A stretch of 9,715 nucleotides of DNA from an uncultured Clostridia bacterium (GCA_910579415.1 CAJTUY010000030.1:14039-23753); one strand, 5' to 3'; shown: positions 1-6,344, counted from the first letter of the stretch. Numbers and translations are program-made. The notes: generated by a model from the sequence alone, not told the origin.

Positions 1-760
1 TAGCCAGAATCATGATGAAAGCTACAATGCAGAACAGAAATCCTGCTACTGAAGCAATTCCGAGAGGGGCGGTGGAAAATGCTGTAATTCCGTCCAGTGA
101 GTATAAGAACAGCTTCCAAAACGACCATTTTGTTTCTCCTGCCGCACGTTCCGTATTTTCAAATTCAAGCCATTTTGTATTAAATCCTACCCAGCCGAAA
201 ATACCTTTTGAAAAGCGGTTATATTCTCCCATTCCAAGTATGGCATTTACCATCTGACGCGTCATAAGCCTGAAATCACGCGCTCCATCAACAATATTCG
301 CTTTAGAAATCTTGTTTATCAGCCTGTAAAAAATACGTGCAAAAAACGAACGTACAGGCGGCTCGCCCTTACGGCTTACGCGTCGTGTGGCGGCGCAGTC
401 AAATTCACCCGAAGCAAGAATTTCATACATCTCTCCGAGCATCGACGGCGGGTCCTGTAAATCTGCGTCCATAATAGCGGTATAGTCGCCTGACGCATTC
501 TTTAAGCCTGCATACATTGCCGCTTCTTTGCCGAAGTTACGCGAGAAAGATATATACTTTACGCGTTTGTCCTTTGAAGCAAGGTCTTTTATAAGCTTCA
601 GCGTATTATCAGAAGAACCGTCGTTTACAAACAGATATTCAAAATCAGTATTAAATTTGTCGCGCATAATATCAGACTGACGTGTTAGTTCCTTGTAGAA
701 CAAAGGAAGAACAGCCTCCTCGTTATAGCATGGTATTATAATACTTATCACTTCATTCAT
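1..760 (-). CDS. GT2 family glycosyltransferase, GtrB/DPM1-like (3' end cut by window)
   Basis: The minus-strand frame is open from an ATG at 758-760 to the window edge (253 complete codons, no stop). It reads as a GT-A fold enzyme that moves a sugar from a nucleotide donor to a polyprenyl phosphate at the inner face of the membrane. Visible motifs are the N-terminal strand with IPCYNEE (residues 9-15), VNDGSSDNT (45-53), the metal/nucleotide-binding DAD (98-100) followed by LQDPP, and the typical RxxGETKWS acceptor-side motif (about 205-213). A hydrophobic stretch begins near residue 218 with the DGITAFSTAPL signature, so the membrane part has started and probably about 60-80 residues are missing (relatives are usually 310-330 aa). 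A GAGG Shine-Dalgarno lies between the ychF stop and this ATG. The 12-bp gap and the lack of a terminator imply co-transcription with ychF. The sugar and lipid acceptor cannot be told from sequence. Confidence 0.9.
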   Translation of the reverse strand, partial: MNEVISIIIPCYNEEAVLPLFYKELTRQSDIMRDKFNTDFEYLFVNDGSSDNTLKLIKDLASKDKRVKYISFSRNFGKEAAMYAGLKNASGDYTAIMDADLQDPPSMLGEMYEILASGEFDCAATRRVSRKGEPPVRSFFARIFYRLINKISKANIVDGARDFRLMTRQMVNAILGMGEYNRFSKGIFGWVGFNTKWLEFENTERAAGETKWSFWKLFLYSLDGITAFSTAPLGIASVAGFLFCIVAFIMILA

Positions 761-772
761 TATATAACCTCA

Positions 773-1867
773 TTATACGTTAAAGCGGAACAGAACTATA
801 TCTCCGTCCTTCATAACATATTCCTTGCCCTCGCTTCTTACAAGACCTTTTTCCTTTGCGGCAGTCATGCTTCCGCAAGCCATTAAATCGTCGTAGTGTA
901 CGACTTCGGCGCGTATAAAGCCGCGTTCAAAGTCAGTGTGAATTTTACCTGCCGCCTGAGGAGCTTTTGTACCATTTGTAATAGTCCATGCGCGTACTTC
1001 GGGTTCGCCTGCCGTAAGATAGCTGATAAGACCGAGAAGCGTATAGCTTGCTTTTATAAGCCTGTCCAAACCTGATTCGGACATGTTTAATTCTTCAAGG
1101 AACAATGCCTTTTCGTCACCGTCAAGCTGGGCGATTTCCTCTTCAATTCTTGCGCTTACAGGCATTACCTGAGAGCCTTCCTTTGCCGCAAGCTCTTTTA
1201 CACGGTTTACAAACTCATTATTTTCAATACCCTTTGAGAAATCATCCTCAGCTACATTTGCCGCATAGATGACAGGCTTCATGGAAATCAGTGCTATTTC
1301 CTTCATGATTACCGTTTCATCATCGGTGTAATCAAGGCTTCTTGCCGGAAGTCCTTCTTCCAATGCCGTCTTGACACGTTCTAAAAGGGCAAGTTCGCCT
1401 GCAAGCGACTTGTCACCCTTCATAGCTTTCTTTGTGCGGTCAATTCGTCTTTCAATCATTTCAATATCAGAGAAAATAAGCTCTAAGCTTATGGTTTCAA
1501 TATCGCGTATAGGGTCAATTGAGCCGTCAACATGAGTTATGTTCGCATCCTCAAAACAGCGTACGACGTGAACAATAGCATCGACCTCGCGGATATGTGA
1601 CAGAAATTTGTTTCCCAAGCCCTCGCCTTTTGACGCGCCTTTTACAAGACCTGCTATATCGACAAATTCAATATATGCATGCGTAACCTTTTTCGGGTTG
1701 TACATTTCGGCAAGCTTGTCCAGTCTTTCATCAGGTACGTCTACGATGCCCACATTCGGTTCAATCGTACAGAACGGGTAATTTGCCGATTCCGCTCCTG
1801 CCTGTGTTATAGCGTTAAATAATGTTGATTTACCGACATTCGGTAATCCTACAATTCCTAATTTCAT
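773..1867 (-). CDS. ychF: Redox/ribosome-associated GTPase-family ATPase YchF (OLA1)
   Basis: This is a 364-residue protein, matching the normal length of the family (about 363-367). It belongs to the Obg-related translation-factor class of P-loop GTPases; characterised members prefer ATP and associate with ribosomes in the cytoplasm. The P-loop GLPNVGKST is at residues 7-15 and the G3 motif DIAG at 70-73. G3 is followed by a leucine where Ras-like enzymes have the catalytic glutamine, which is typical of this class. The G4 position reads NVAE (204-207) rather than NKxD, which explains the relaxed guanine specificity in this family. A helical insert spans about 125-200, and a TGS domain occupies about 280-364, ending in the usual FRFNV. 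The start is an ATG preceded by AAAGGAG at about 12 nt. It is the first gene of a likely two-gene operon with the glycosyltransferase. Confidence 0.97.
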   Translation of the reverse strand: MKLGIVGLPNVGKSTLFNAITQAGAESANYPFCTIEPNVGIVDVPDERLDKLAEMYNPKKVTHAYIEFVDIAGLVKGASKGEGLGNKFLSHIREVDAIVHVVRCFEDANITHVDGSIDPIRDIETISLELIFSDIEMIERRIDRTKKAMKGDKSLAGELALLERVKTALEEGLPARSLDYTDDETVIMKEIALISMKPVIYAANVAEDDFSKGIENNEFVNRVKELAAKEGSQVMPVSARIEEEIAQLDGDEKALFLEELNMSESGLDRLIKASYTLLGLISYLTAGEPEVRAWTITNGTKAPQAAGKIHTDFERGFIRAEVVHYDDLMACGSMTAAKEKGLVRSEGKEYVMKDGDIVLFRFNV

Positions 1868-1929
1868 ATTTTCTCATATCTCCTTTGTTTTGTCGGTGTA
1901 ATGCAAATTTTGTATCATATACTGTAATT

Positions 1930-1958
1930 ATTATATCATATTGGAAAATTTTTTTCAA
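1930..1958 (-). promoter_or_regulatory. Sigma-A-type promoter for ychF
   Basis: On the minus strand the -35 box TTGAAA (1953-1958) is separated by exactly 17 bp from a consensus -10 box TATAAT (1930-1935). It lies about 63 bp upstream of the ychF start and points toward it. No other promoter of comparable quality is visible before ychF. Confidence 0.8.
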
Positions 1959-2002
1959 TAGCGACATTTCAAGGCGGCTGTATATAAATATTCTTATTTG
2001 GT

Positions 2003-2185
2003 TATAATTTTATTCAAACTGAGGTTTCGTGTTTTATGTAAAAAACACAGGCTTTATATTGGAATACTTCAGCTTGAATAGGTTTTCTTTTGATGGTGTT
2101 TCGTATAAAATAATGAAAATGTGTGGTAACATTAAATCTAAGCCGCGTTTTTGTGCGTGGTATAGATTTATACCACGCATTTTTA
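2003..2185 (+). ncRNA. Candidate structured RNA or 5' leader upstream of the 64-aa gene
   Basis: The interval from the ychF promoter to the next plus-strand gene has no convincing ORF but has several signs of a folded plus-strand transcript. A consensus -10 box TATAAT lies at 2003-2008, with a poor -35. An outer pairing runs between 2011-2024 (starting TATTCA) and 2067-2080 (ending TGAATA), with two short mismatches. Inside it is a perfect 7-bp hairpin, GTGTTTT (2029-2035) with AAAACAC (2042-2048). A terminator hairpin follows at 2154-2179. I did not recognise a known riboswitch, T-box or 6S consensus. It could be an independent small RNA of about 170 nt or a conditional leader for the gene at 2230. 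The promoter call is weak and covariation data are missing. Confidence 0.35.
2154..2185 (+). terminator. Intrinsic terminator hairpin ahead of the 64-aa gene
   Basis: GCGTGGTATA (2155-2164) pairs perfectly with TATACCACGC (2169-2178) around a 4-nt loop, and a T-A pair at 2154/2179 extends it. ATTTTTATT follows directly. The T-run is on the plus strand only, so it acts in that direction. No plus-strand coding gene lies upstream, so it ends either a small RNA or a leader transcript. The right arm can also pair with upstream sequence (2121-2140), giving a longer alternative hairpin that abuts the same T-run. Confidence 0.7.
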
Positions 2186-2229
2186 TTGTGTGAGAGTTAC
2201 ATTCATATTAAGTTTATTGAGGAGTAATT

Positions 2230-2424
2230 ATGCCGTATTTTAACTATCATGCAAAAGCTAAGAAATTGATTGCGGAAGGTCATCTGACCGATTATAAGTT
2301 GGTGGAGGAGTGGAACGGGATTGCGCCTGCGCTGGTGCTGTATTTTGATAATAACAGACCTATGCCGATTAGAGAGCATAAATTTGAAGAATATTTTAAG
2401 CTTTTGAAGCACCGTAATTTTTAA
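2230..2424 (+). CDS. Small conserved-looking hypothetical protein (64 aa)
   Basis: The ATG is preceded by GAGGAG (2219-2224) at 5-nt spacing, and the codon use matches neighbouring genes, so this is very probably expressed. The product has no signal peptide or membrane segment and is likely a cytoplasmic single small domain. It begins MPYFNYHAKAKKLI, has a hydrophobic core APALVLYF around residues 32-39, then a DNNRPMPIREHKFEEY stretch rich in charged residues. It resembles from memory a group of short uncharacterised Clostridia proteins sharing the PALVL and MPIR elements, but I cannot assign a family or function. It stands alone: the upstream terminator-bearing leader may control it, and the two-component genes downstream have their own promoter. 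No clear promoter lies between the terminator and the Shine-Dalgarno, so transcription probably reads through from upstream. Confidence 0.8.
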   Translation: MPYFNYHAKAKKLIAEGHLTDYKLVEEWNGIAPALVLYFDNNRPMPIREHKFEEYFKLLKHRNF

Positions 2425-2438
2425 GGGTAGTACACTGC

Positions 2439-2486
2439 TTTAAATAATTTGTAAAATTTCTATGAATATATTGTACATTATTTAAA
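2439..2486. repeat. AT-rich inverted repeat upstream of the two-component operon
   Basis: TTTAAATAAT (2439-2448) is exactly inverted at 2477-2486, 28 nt apart. The arms lie just after the 64-aa gene and about 40 bp upstream of the response-regulator -10 box. It could be a binding site for a dimeric regulator, such as the response regulator itself, or a weak terminator. Because it is all A/T, chance is a real possibility. Confidence 0.3.
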
Positions 2487-2523
2487 AGATTTGCGTAATA
2501 CTCTTTATTATTTTTTATTTATG

Positions 2524-2532
2524 TGATAGAAT
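2524..2532 (+). promoter_or_regulatory. Extended -10 promoter for the response regulator/kinase operon
   Basis: A TGA immediately before TAGAAT (2527-2532) fits the TGn extended -10 form. The -35 region 17 bp upstream is poor (TTTATT), as is common for extended -10 or activator-dependent promoters. It sits 31 bp before the ATG, with a perfect AAAGGAGGT Shine-Dalgarno at 2547-2555. Confidence 0.5.
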
Positions 2533-2563
2533 ATATGTAGTTTACAAAAGGAGGTAAATAAAT

Positions 2564-3250
2564 ATGCCGAATAATAAAGTTTTAATAGCAGATGATGACG
2601 CGCATATTGCGGAGCTTATAAAATTGTATTTTGAAAAGGATGGTTTTACAACAGTTGTGGCTGATAACGGCAAAAAGGCGGTTGAGCTTTTCAAGTCTGA
2701 AGCGCCGTCGATTGTAATTCTTGATGTGATGATGCCGGAAATGGACGGCTGGCAGGTATGCCGTGAGATAAGACGTGTAAGCAATATTCCTATTATAATG
2801 CTTACCGCAAAGGGCGAAACCTTTGACAAGGTTCTGGGACTTGAACTGGGCGCTGATGATTATATGGTAAAGCCGTTTGAACCTAAGGAGCTTATAGCGC
2901 GTGTGAAAGCTGTTTTAAGACGAAGCGATACAAAAGAAGCAACGGCTGAAAAGGAAATTGTATTCCCGAACCTTACAATAAATCTGTCGAATTACGAATT
3001 GAAAATAAGCGGAAACATAGTGGAAGTACCGCCGAAAGAGCTGGAGCTTCTGTATTTTCTTGCGTCAAATCCTAACAGGGTGTTTACACGCGAACAGCTT
3101 TTGGAGGAAGTATGGGGCTTTGATTACTTTGGCGACTCCCGTACAGTTGACGTACATATAAAGCGTCTTAGAGAGAAGCTGGAGGAGGTTGACTCAAACT
3201 GGCAGTTAAAAACCGTATGGGGAGTAGGATATAAATTCGAGGTAAGATAA
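2564..3250 (+). CDS. OmpR/PhoB-family response regulator
   Basis: This is a 228-residue DNA-binding response regulator of the usual length. The N-terminal receiver domain (about 4-118) has the acidic pocket DDD (10-12), the phospho-acceptor Asp54 within ILDVMMPEMDG, Thr81 of the MLTA motif and Lys103 of the VKPF motif, so all residues needed for phosphotransfer are present. A short linker (121-130) leads to a winged-helix output domain (about 131-227) with the recognition-helix region DSRTVDVHIKRLREKL and the C-terminal wing VWGVGYKFE. The gene has an ideal Shine-Dalgarno. Its stop overlaps the kinase ATG by one base (TAATG), so the two are translationally coupled partners. The regulon is unknown; the overlap identifies the cognate kinase but not the signal. 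Confidence 0.96.
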   Translation: MPNNKVLIADDDAHIAELIKLYFEKDGFTTVVADNGKKAVELFKSEAPSIVILDVMMPEMDGWQVCREIRRVSNIPIIMLTAKGETFDKVLGLELGADDYMVKPFEPKELIARVKAVLRRSDTKEATAEKEIVFPNLTINLSNYELKISGNIVEVPPKELELLYFLASNPNRVFTREQLLEEVWGFDYFGDSRTVDVHIKRLREKLEEVDSNWQLKTVWGVGYKFEVR

Positions 3251-4668
3251 TGTTTAAAAGTATTTTGGGACGGCTGTTCTGGACATATGCCGCAATACTT
3301 GCGCTTGTGTTTACGTCGCTGTCGGTATCTGTCGGTATTTTTGTTGACAGATTTGTTGCAAGCCGTCACATTGAAAATGTACAGAAAGTAGCCGACACAG
3401 TAGAATACTGGGCAGGAGCGATGCAGATAGAAAGCGACGATGTACGCGCTAAAATGGCATACAGACAGGTATTAAAGTCATGGGCGGACTTTTTGGACTG
3501 CGATATTTTAATTACCAATAAAGACGGTGAAATTATAGCAGGGACAAACAGTATATCAGCAGTTCCTGATGAGCTTGCGCGTATGGTGGCAAGCGGTAAA
3601 ACTGTAAAAAAGCGTTCTACCTTTAACGGAGCGTATGACAAAAAAATGCTTGTACTCGGATTGCCTATGGAGTATCAGGGAAGTATTGTCGGGGCAATGT
3701 ATTTTAATACTGCAATGTTAAACATGCGCAGAACAGGACTGGAGCTTTTTTATATATTCTTTATGTCCTCATTATTTTCGATACTTGTAGCGGCGGCAAT
3801 GGTATATATGCAGTCTAAGCGTATTTCAAAGCCGATAGGCGAGATAAACAAAACAGCCCGTGATATTGCGTCGGGCAATTTTGACAGACGCGTTGCCGTA
3901 ACGAGTATTGATGAGATAGGGCAGCTTGCGTCAAGCTTTAATTTTATGGCAGATTCTATTGAGGCGCTTGAGGATACAAGAAGCGAATTTATAAGTGATG
4001 TCGCGCATGAACTCAGAACGCCTATGACAAGCATTTCTGGGTTTGTTGAGGGTATAATGGATGGAACAATACCTCAGGAAAAGCAAAATGATTATCTGAA
4101 AATTGTTTTGGACGAATCAAAACGTCTTACAAAAATGGTTAATGATATGCTTGAAATGTCAAAAATGTCCTCAAGCGAATACAAGCTTGATATAACGCAG
4201 TTTGATTTGAATGAGCTTACAAGAGTTTGTATAATAAGTCTTGGCAATAAGATTGATGAAAAAAATCTTGAGCTTGATGTGGATTTTGAAAGTGAAATGC
4301 TTTCGGTGCTTGCGGATAAGGATGCTATACAGCGCGTGGTGATAAATCTTATTGACAATGCGGTAAAATTCAGCTATCCGAATACAAAAATAAATATAAA
4401 AACATGGATAGAGCAGGGAAGAGCGCGTTTTTGCGTAGGTAATTTCGGCGACGGTATAAACAGCGCTGATTTGAGCAATATATTTAACCGCTTTTATAAA
4501 ACCGATAAATCGCGCGTAAATGATAAGACGGGCGCGGGACTGGGGCTGTCATTTGTCAAAAATATAATGACGCTTCATAAACAAAGCGTATGGGTGGAAA
4601 GCGTAGATACAAAAGAAGGTTCTCCTGTTAAATATACTGAATTTACTTTTACGCTGGAGCTGGCGTGA
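3250..4668 (+). CDS. Membrane sensor histidine kinase (HAMP, HisKA, HATPase_c)
   Basis: The 472-residue product autophosphorylates on histidine and passes the phosphate to the response regulator encoded immediately upstream. TM1 spans about 11-33, an extracytoplasmic sensing region about 34-163, and TM2 about 165-187. A HAMP linker follows (about 188-240), then HisKA with the phospho-acceptor His253 in SDVAHELRTPM. The ATPase domain has the N box around INLIDNAVKF (365-374) and the G2 box GAGLGLSFVK (428-437). At the G1 box the canonical DxGxG reads NFGDG, with Asn398 in place of Asp; this also occurs in VanS-like kinases and does not by itself imply inactivity. The extracellular domain has no recognisable ligand motif. 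No terminator separates the gene from the galT promoter, which begins 8 bp after the stop, so some read-through into galT is possible. Confidence 0.95.
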   Translation: MFKSILGRLFWTYAAILALVFTSLSVSVGIFVDRFVASRHIENVQKVADTVEYWAGAMQIESDDVRAKMAYRQVLKSWADFLDCDILITNKDGEIIAGTNSISAVPDELARMVASGKTVKKRSTFNGAYDKKMLVLGLPMEYQGSIVGAMYFNTAMLNMRRTGLELFYIFFMSSLFSILVAAAMVYMQSKRISKPIGEINKTARDIASGNFDRRVAVTSIDEIGQLASSFNFMADSIEALEDTRSEFISDVAHELRTPMTSISGFVEGIMDGTIPQEKQNDYLKIVLDESKRLTKMVNDMLEMSKMSSSEYKLDITQFDLNELTRVCIISLGNKIDEKNLELDVDFESEMLSVLADKDAIQRVVINLIDNAVKFSYPNTKINIKTWIEQGRARFCVGNFGDGINSADLSNIFNRFYKTDKSRVNDKTGAGLGLSFVKNIMTLHKQSVWVESVDTKEGSPVKYTEFTFTLELA

Positions 4669-4676
4669 TTTTATCA

Positions 4677-4705
4677 TTGACAGTGCTATTAAATTGGTGT
4701 AAAAT
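4677..4705 (+). promoter_or_regulatory. Strong sigma-A promoter for galT
   Basis: A consensus -35 TTGACA (4677-4682), a 17-bp spacer and a -10 TAAAAT (4700-4705) lie 35 bp upstream of the galT ATG. An AAGGAGG Shine-Dalgarno is at 4726-4732. I see no operator-like repeat or catabolite-control site around it, which suggests largely constitutive expression. Confidence 0.85.
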
Positions 4706-4740
4706 ATATTAAAGATATGAAATTTAAGGAGGAAATATAA

Positions 4741-5724
4741 ATGGCTGAATTACGTTGGAATCCGCTTACAAAGGATTGGGTTATGATTGCCTCTCACCGT
4801 CAGAACAGACCGCAGATGCCTAAGGATTGGTGTCCGTTCTGTCCGGGACCTGATAATGACAAGGTGCCGAAGTCGTTTACGGTGCATAAACATGATAATG
4901 ACTTTCCTGCGCTTTCACAGAATCCGCCTGAACCGGATGACGTTGAAACGAGGATTTATAAAACAAAGCCGTCTTACGGAAAATGTGAAGTTATTCTGTA
5001 TTCGCCGGAGCATACGGTTACACTTCCTGAGCTTCCCGAAGCGCATATAAGAGAGTTGGTGGACTTGTGGACGGAGCGTTTTGTGGAAATCAGCAAGGAC
5101 GAAAAGATTAAATATGTATTTATTTTTGAAAATCGCGGCGATGTCGTTGGAGTTACAATGCCTCATCCGCATGGTCAGATTTACGGATATTCGGTAGTTC
5201 CCAAGAAGCTTGAACTTGAAATGCAGTCATGCAGGGAGCATTTTGAAGAAACTCATAACTGCCTTATCTGTGATATGTTGGAGGACGAGGTTAAGGACGG
5301 ACGCAGAATTATTATAGAGAATGAGGACTTTATATCTTTCCTTCCGTTTTACAGTGAATACCCTTATGGTATGTACATAGCGGCAAAACGTCATATTCAG
5401 AATTTAACGCAGATGACTGACAGGGAAAAGACAAATCTTGCAAAGATTTTAAAGGAAACAACAGGTACTCTTGACAGCTTGTTTGATTATGCTTTCCCAT
5501 ATATGATGTGTATGTATCAGAACCCTGTAAACGGTGAGGATGTATCTGATTATTATCATTTCCATATTGCATTCTATCCGCCTATGAGAAGCGCGGACAA
5601 GATTAAGTTTAACGCGTCGTCGGAAACGGGAGCGTGGGCGCACTGCAACCCTACTGCGCCTGAAGAGAAGGCTGAGGAACTAAGGCAGGCACATGAAAAA
5701 TTTCTTAAGAAAATGAATGGTTAA
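4741..5724 (+). CDS. galT: Galactose-1-phosphate uridylyltransferase (class I, HIT superfamily)
   Basis: The 327-residue enzyme would exchange UMP between UDP-glucose and galactose-1-phosphate in the Leloir pathway, through a uridylyl-histidine intermediate, in the cytoplasm. The nucleophile motif HPHGQ is at 142-146 with His144 as the catalytic residue. The structural zinc site is recognisable as Cys31 and Cys34 (CPFC), His91 (SPEHTVTL) and His142. The C-terminal HFHIAFYPP segment (273-281) keeps the histidine matching E. coli His296 (His275), but the E. coli His298 position is Ala277, so the second metal site is incomplete; this second site is not catalytic in E. coli. Family members run about 320-350 aa. 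It is transcribed from its own promoter and ends at a bidirectional terminator. A related hexose-1-phosphate specificity cannot be excluded. The nearest GalK-like gene is 1.2 kb away on the other strand and appears inactive, so a functional galactokinase must be elsewhere. Confidence 0.9.
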   Translation: MAELRWNPLTKDWVMIASHRQNRPQMPKDWCPFCPGPDNDKVPKSFTVHKHDNDFPALSQNPPEPDDVETRIYKTKPSYGKCEVILYSPEHTVTLPELPEAHIRELVDLWTERFVEISKDEKIKYVFIFENRGDVVGVTMPHPHGQIYGYSVVPKKLELEMQSCREHFEETHNCLICDMLEDEVKDGRRIIIENEDFISFLPFYSEYPYGMYIAAKRHIQNLTQMTDREKTNLAKILKETTGTLDSLFDYAFPYMMCMYQNPVNGEDVSDYYHFHIAFYPPMRSADKIKFNASSETGAWAHCNPTAPEEKAEELRQAHEKFLKKMNG

Positions 5725-5772
5725 AACAAAAAAAGAGTATATCGTTTAATGCGATATACTCTTTACTTTTTT
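5722..5772. terminator. Bidirectional intrinsic terminator between galT and the XRE gene
   Basis: AAAGAGTATATCG (5732-5744) pairs perfectly over 13 bp with CGATATACTCTTT (5752-5764) around a 7-nt loop. A plus-strand T-run follows (5767-5772), and an A-rich run precedes it (5723-5734), giving a T-run on the minus strand. The hairpin serves both convergent genes; the XRE stop codon (5763-5765) lies inside the stem. Confidence 0.9.
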
Positions 5773-5987
5773 GCCTTCGGATATGGTTTCTTTTCATCGG
5801 TAAGCCCTACGATATAATCAATGCTTGTGTCATAAAATTCAGCAAGACAACACAAAACGGTAATGGGAATATTCAGATTTCCCAATTCATAATCTGAATA
5901 TGTTGTTTGATGTATGTGCAACATTTCAGCAATATGTTTTTGCTTTAAATCTCTATCTTCGCGTAAATCTCGAATGCGATATTTCAT
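5763..5987 (-). CDS. Small XRE-family helix-turn-helix regulator (74 aa)
   Basis: This is a single-domain DNA-binding protein of the Cro/C1 type, with no extra domain. The helix-turn-helix spans about residues 15-36 (QKHIAEMLHIHQTTYSDYE), followed by the conserved IPITVL, LAEFYDTSIDY and GLTD elements that close the five-helix bundle. A short basic tail ends in KAKK. I chose the ATG at 5985-5987 because AGGGTGA precedes it at about 7 nt; an in-frame ATG nine codons upstream (6012-6014) has no Shine-Dalgarno and would run into the palindrome. There is no toxin-like partner next to it. The perfect palindrome just upstream (6014-6055) is a candidate operator, which would suggest autoregulation. 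No target gene is evident. Confidence 0.9.
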   Translation of the reverse strand: MKYRIRDLREDRDLKQKHIAEMLHIHQTTYSDYELGNLNIPITVLCCLAEFYDTSIDYIVGLTDEKKPYPKAKK

Positions 5988-6013
5988 GATTTTCACCCTA
6001 AAAAAGAATAACA

Positions 6014-6055
6014 TAAGGGATATTGCCGTATTGACTTTTACGGCAATATCCCTTA
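6014..6055. repeat. Perfect 17-bp inverted repeat between the XRE and RHH genes
   Basis: The arm TAAGGGATATTGCCGTA (6014-6030) is exactly inverted at 6039-6055 around the 8-nt loop TTGACTTT. It lies 27 bp upstream of the XRE start. It could be a DNA operator, or an RNA hairpin at the head of the XRE message. As a terminator it is unconvincing: no T-run directly follows either side, although a TTCTTTTTT run begins about 6 nt beyond the stem on the minus strand. Confidence 0.75.
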
Positions 6056-6059
6056 AAAT
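6031..6059 (+). promoter_or_regulatory. Promoter-like sequence embedded in the palindrome, antisense to the RHH gene
   Basis: On the plus strand, TTGACT (6031-6036, in the palindrome loop) and TAAAAT (6054-6059, at the end of the right arm) are separated by exactly 17 bp. Transcription from it would run into the minus-strand RHH gene from its 3' side, giving an antisense RNA. No plus-strand ORF of note follows until 6458. It may be fortuitous in AT-rich DNA. Confidence 0.35.
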
Positions 6060-6131
6060 ATATTATGTATAGATAATTAGTGTGATGCACAATGAAATAT
6101 ATACAAATAGATTGTGTTAAAGAAAAGAGAA

Positions 6132-6305
6132 TTATTCCTTATGGCCGTCTTTTGTATTAAAGTCTTGTACACATTGGCGTATCAGGTATAGTACCTGACT
6201 GTTGATGCTTCTGCCCTCGTAATTAGATACATTGCGCAGTTCATCCAGCAGTTCTGCCGGTATTCTTATAGATACACTTCTGACATGCGTTTTTTCGTTA
6301 GACAT
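6132..6305 (-). CDS. Ribbon-helix-helix (Arc/CopG-type) transcriptional regulator, 57 aa
   Basis: This short gene encodes a 57-residue protein with the pattern of an Arc/MetJ-type repressor. A basic strand RSVSIRIP (9-16) would pair between two subunits and enter the major groove. Helix 1 follows (about 17-27, ELLDELRNVSN), then the turn EGRSINSQ, then helix 2 (about 33-49). The ATG at 6303-6305 has a perfect AAAGGAGGT (6311-6319 on the complement) and the frame ends with TAA at 6132-6134. No toxin gene adjoins in the same direction, so it is probably a regulator rather than half of a toxin-antitoxin pair. It faces away from the membrane-protein gene at 6458; the 152-bp spacer between them holds two identical-type inverted repeats that are the natural candidates for its operators. 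Confidence 0.88.
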   Translation of the reverse strand: MSNEKTHVRSVSIRIPAELLDELRNVSNYEGRSINSQVLYLIRQCVQDFNTKDGHKE

Positions 6306-6326
6306 GATATACCTCCTTTCTAAATA

Positions 6327-6344
6327 TAAAATAGATATATTTTA
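6327..6344. promoter_or_regulatory. Operator-like inverted repeat A (TAAAATA-N4-TATTTTA)
   Basis: TAAAATA (6327-6333) and TATTTTA (6338-6344) are perfect 7-bp arms around GATA. The site lies 8 bp upstream of the RHH Shine-Dalgarno. On the minus strand it includes a TAAAAT that is the best available -10 box for the RHH gene. Occupancy would therefore be expected to repress that gene. Confidence 0.5.

Noticed and set aside
12..257. Plus-strand 81-codon open frame
   Set aside because: It lies antisense to the well-supported glycosyltransferase, has no Shine-Dalgarno and shows no protein-like motifs.
1822..2007. Plus-strand 61-codon open frame across the ychF promoter
   Set aside because: It starts inside ychF in antisense and crosses a strong minus-strand promoter; no ribosome binding site.
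2203..2412. Minus-strand 69-codon open frame
   Set aside because: It is antisense to the 64-aa gene, which has the better Shine-Dalgarno and protein-like composition.
4438..4461. Histidine kinase treated as inactive because of Asn at the G1 Asp position
   Set aside because: VanS-like kinases carry Asn there, and the H, N and G2 boxes are intact.
5330..5643. Two minus-strand open frames within galT
   Set aside because: Antisense to a gene whose family motifs span the same region; no initiation signals.
5988..6014. Upstream ATG extension of the XRE gene
   Set aside because: No ribosome binding site precedes it, the extra residues match no family feature, and it would start at the base of the palindrome.
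6014..6055. Palindrome as an intrinsic terminator of the RHH transcript
   Set aside because: No T-run follows directly on either strand; the nearest begins several bases past the stem.
5763..6305. XRE plus RHH genes as a toxin-antitoxin module
   Set aside because: Both encode DNA-binding domains only; no toxin-like partner is adjacent, and the membrane protein is divergent and not toxin-like.
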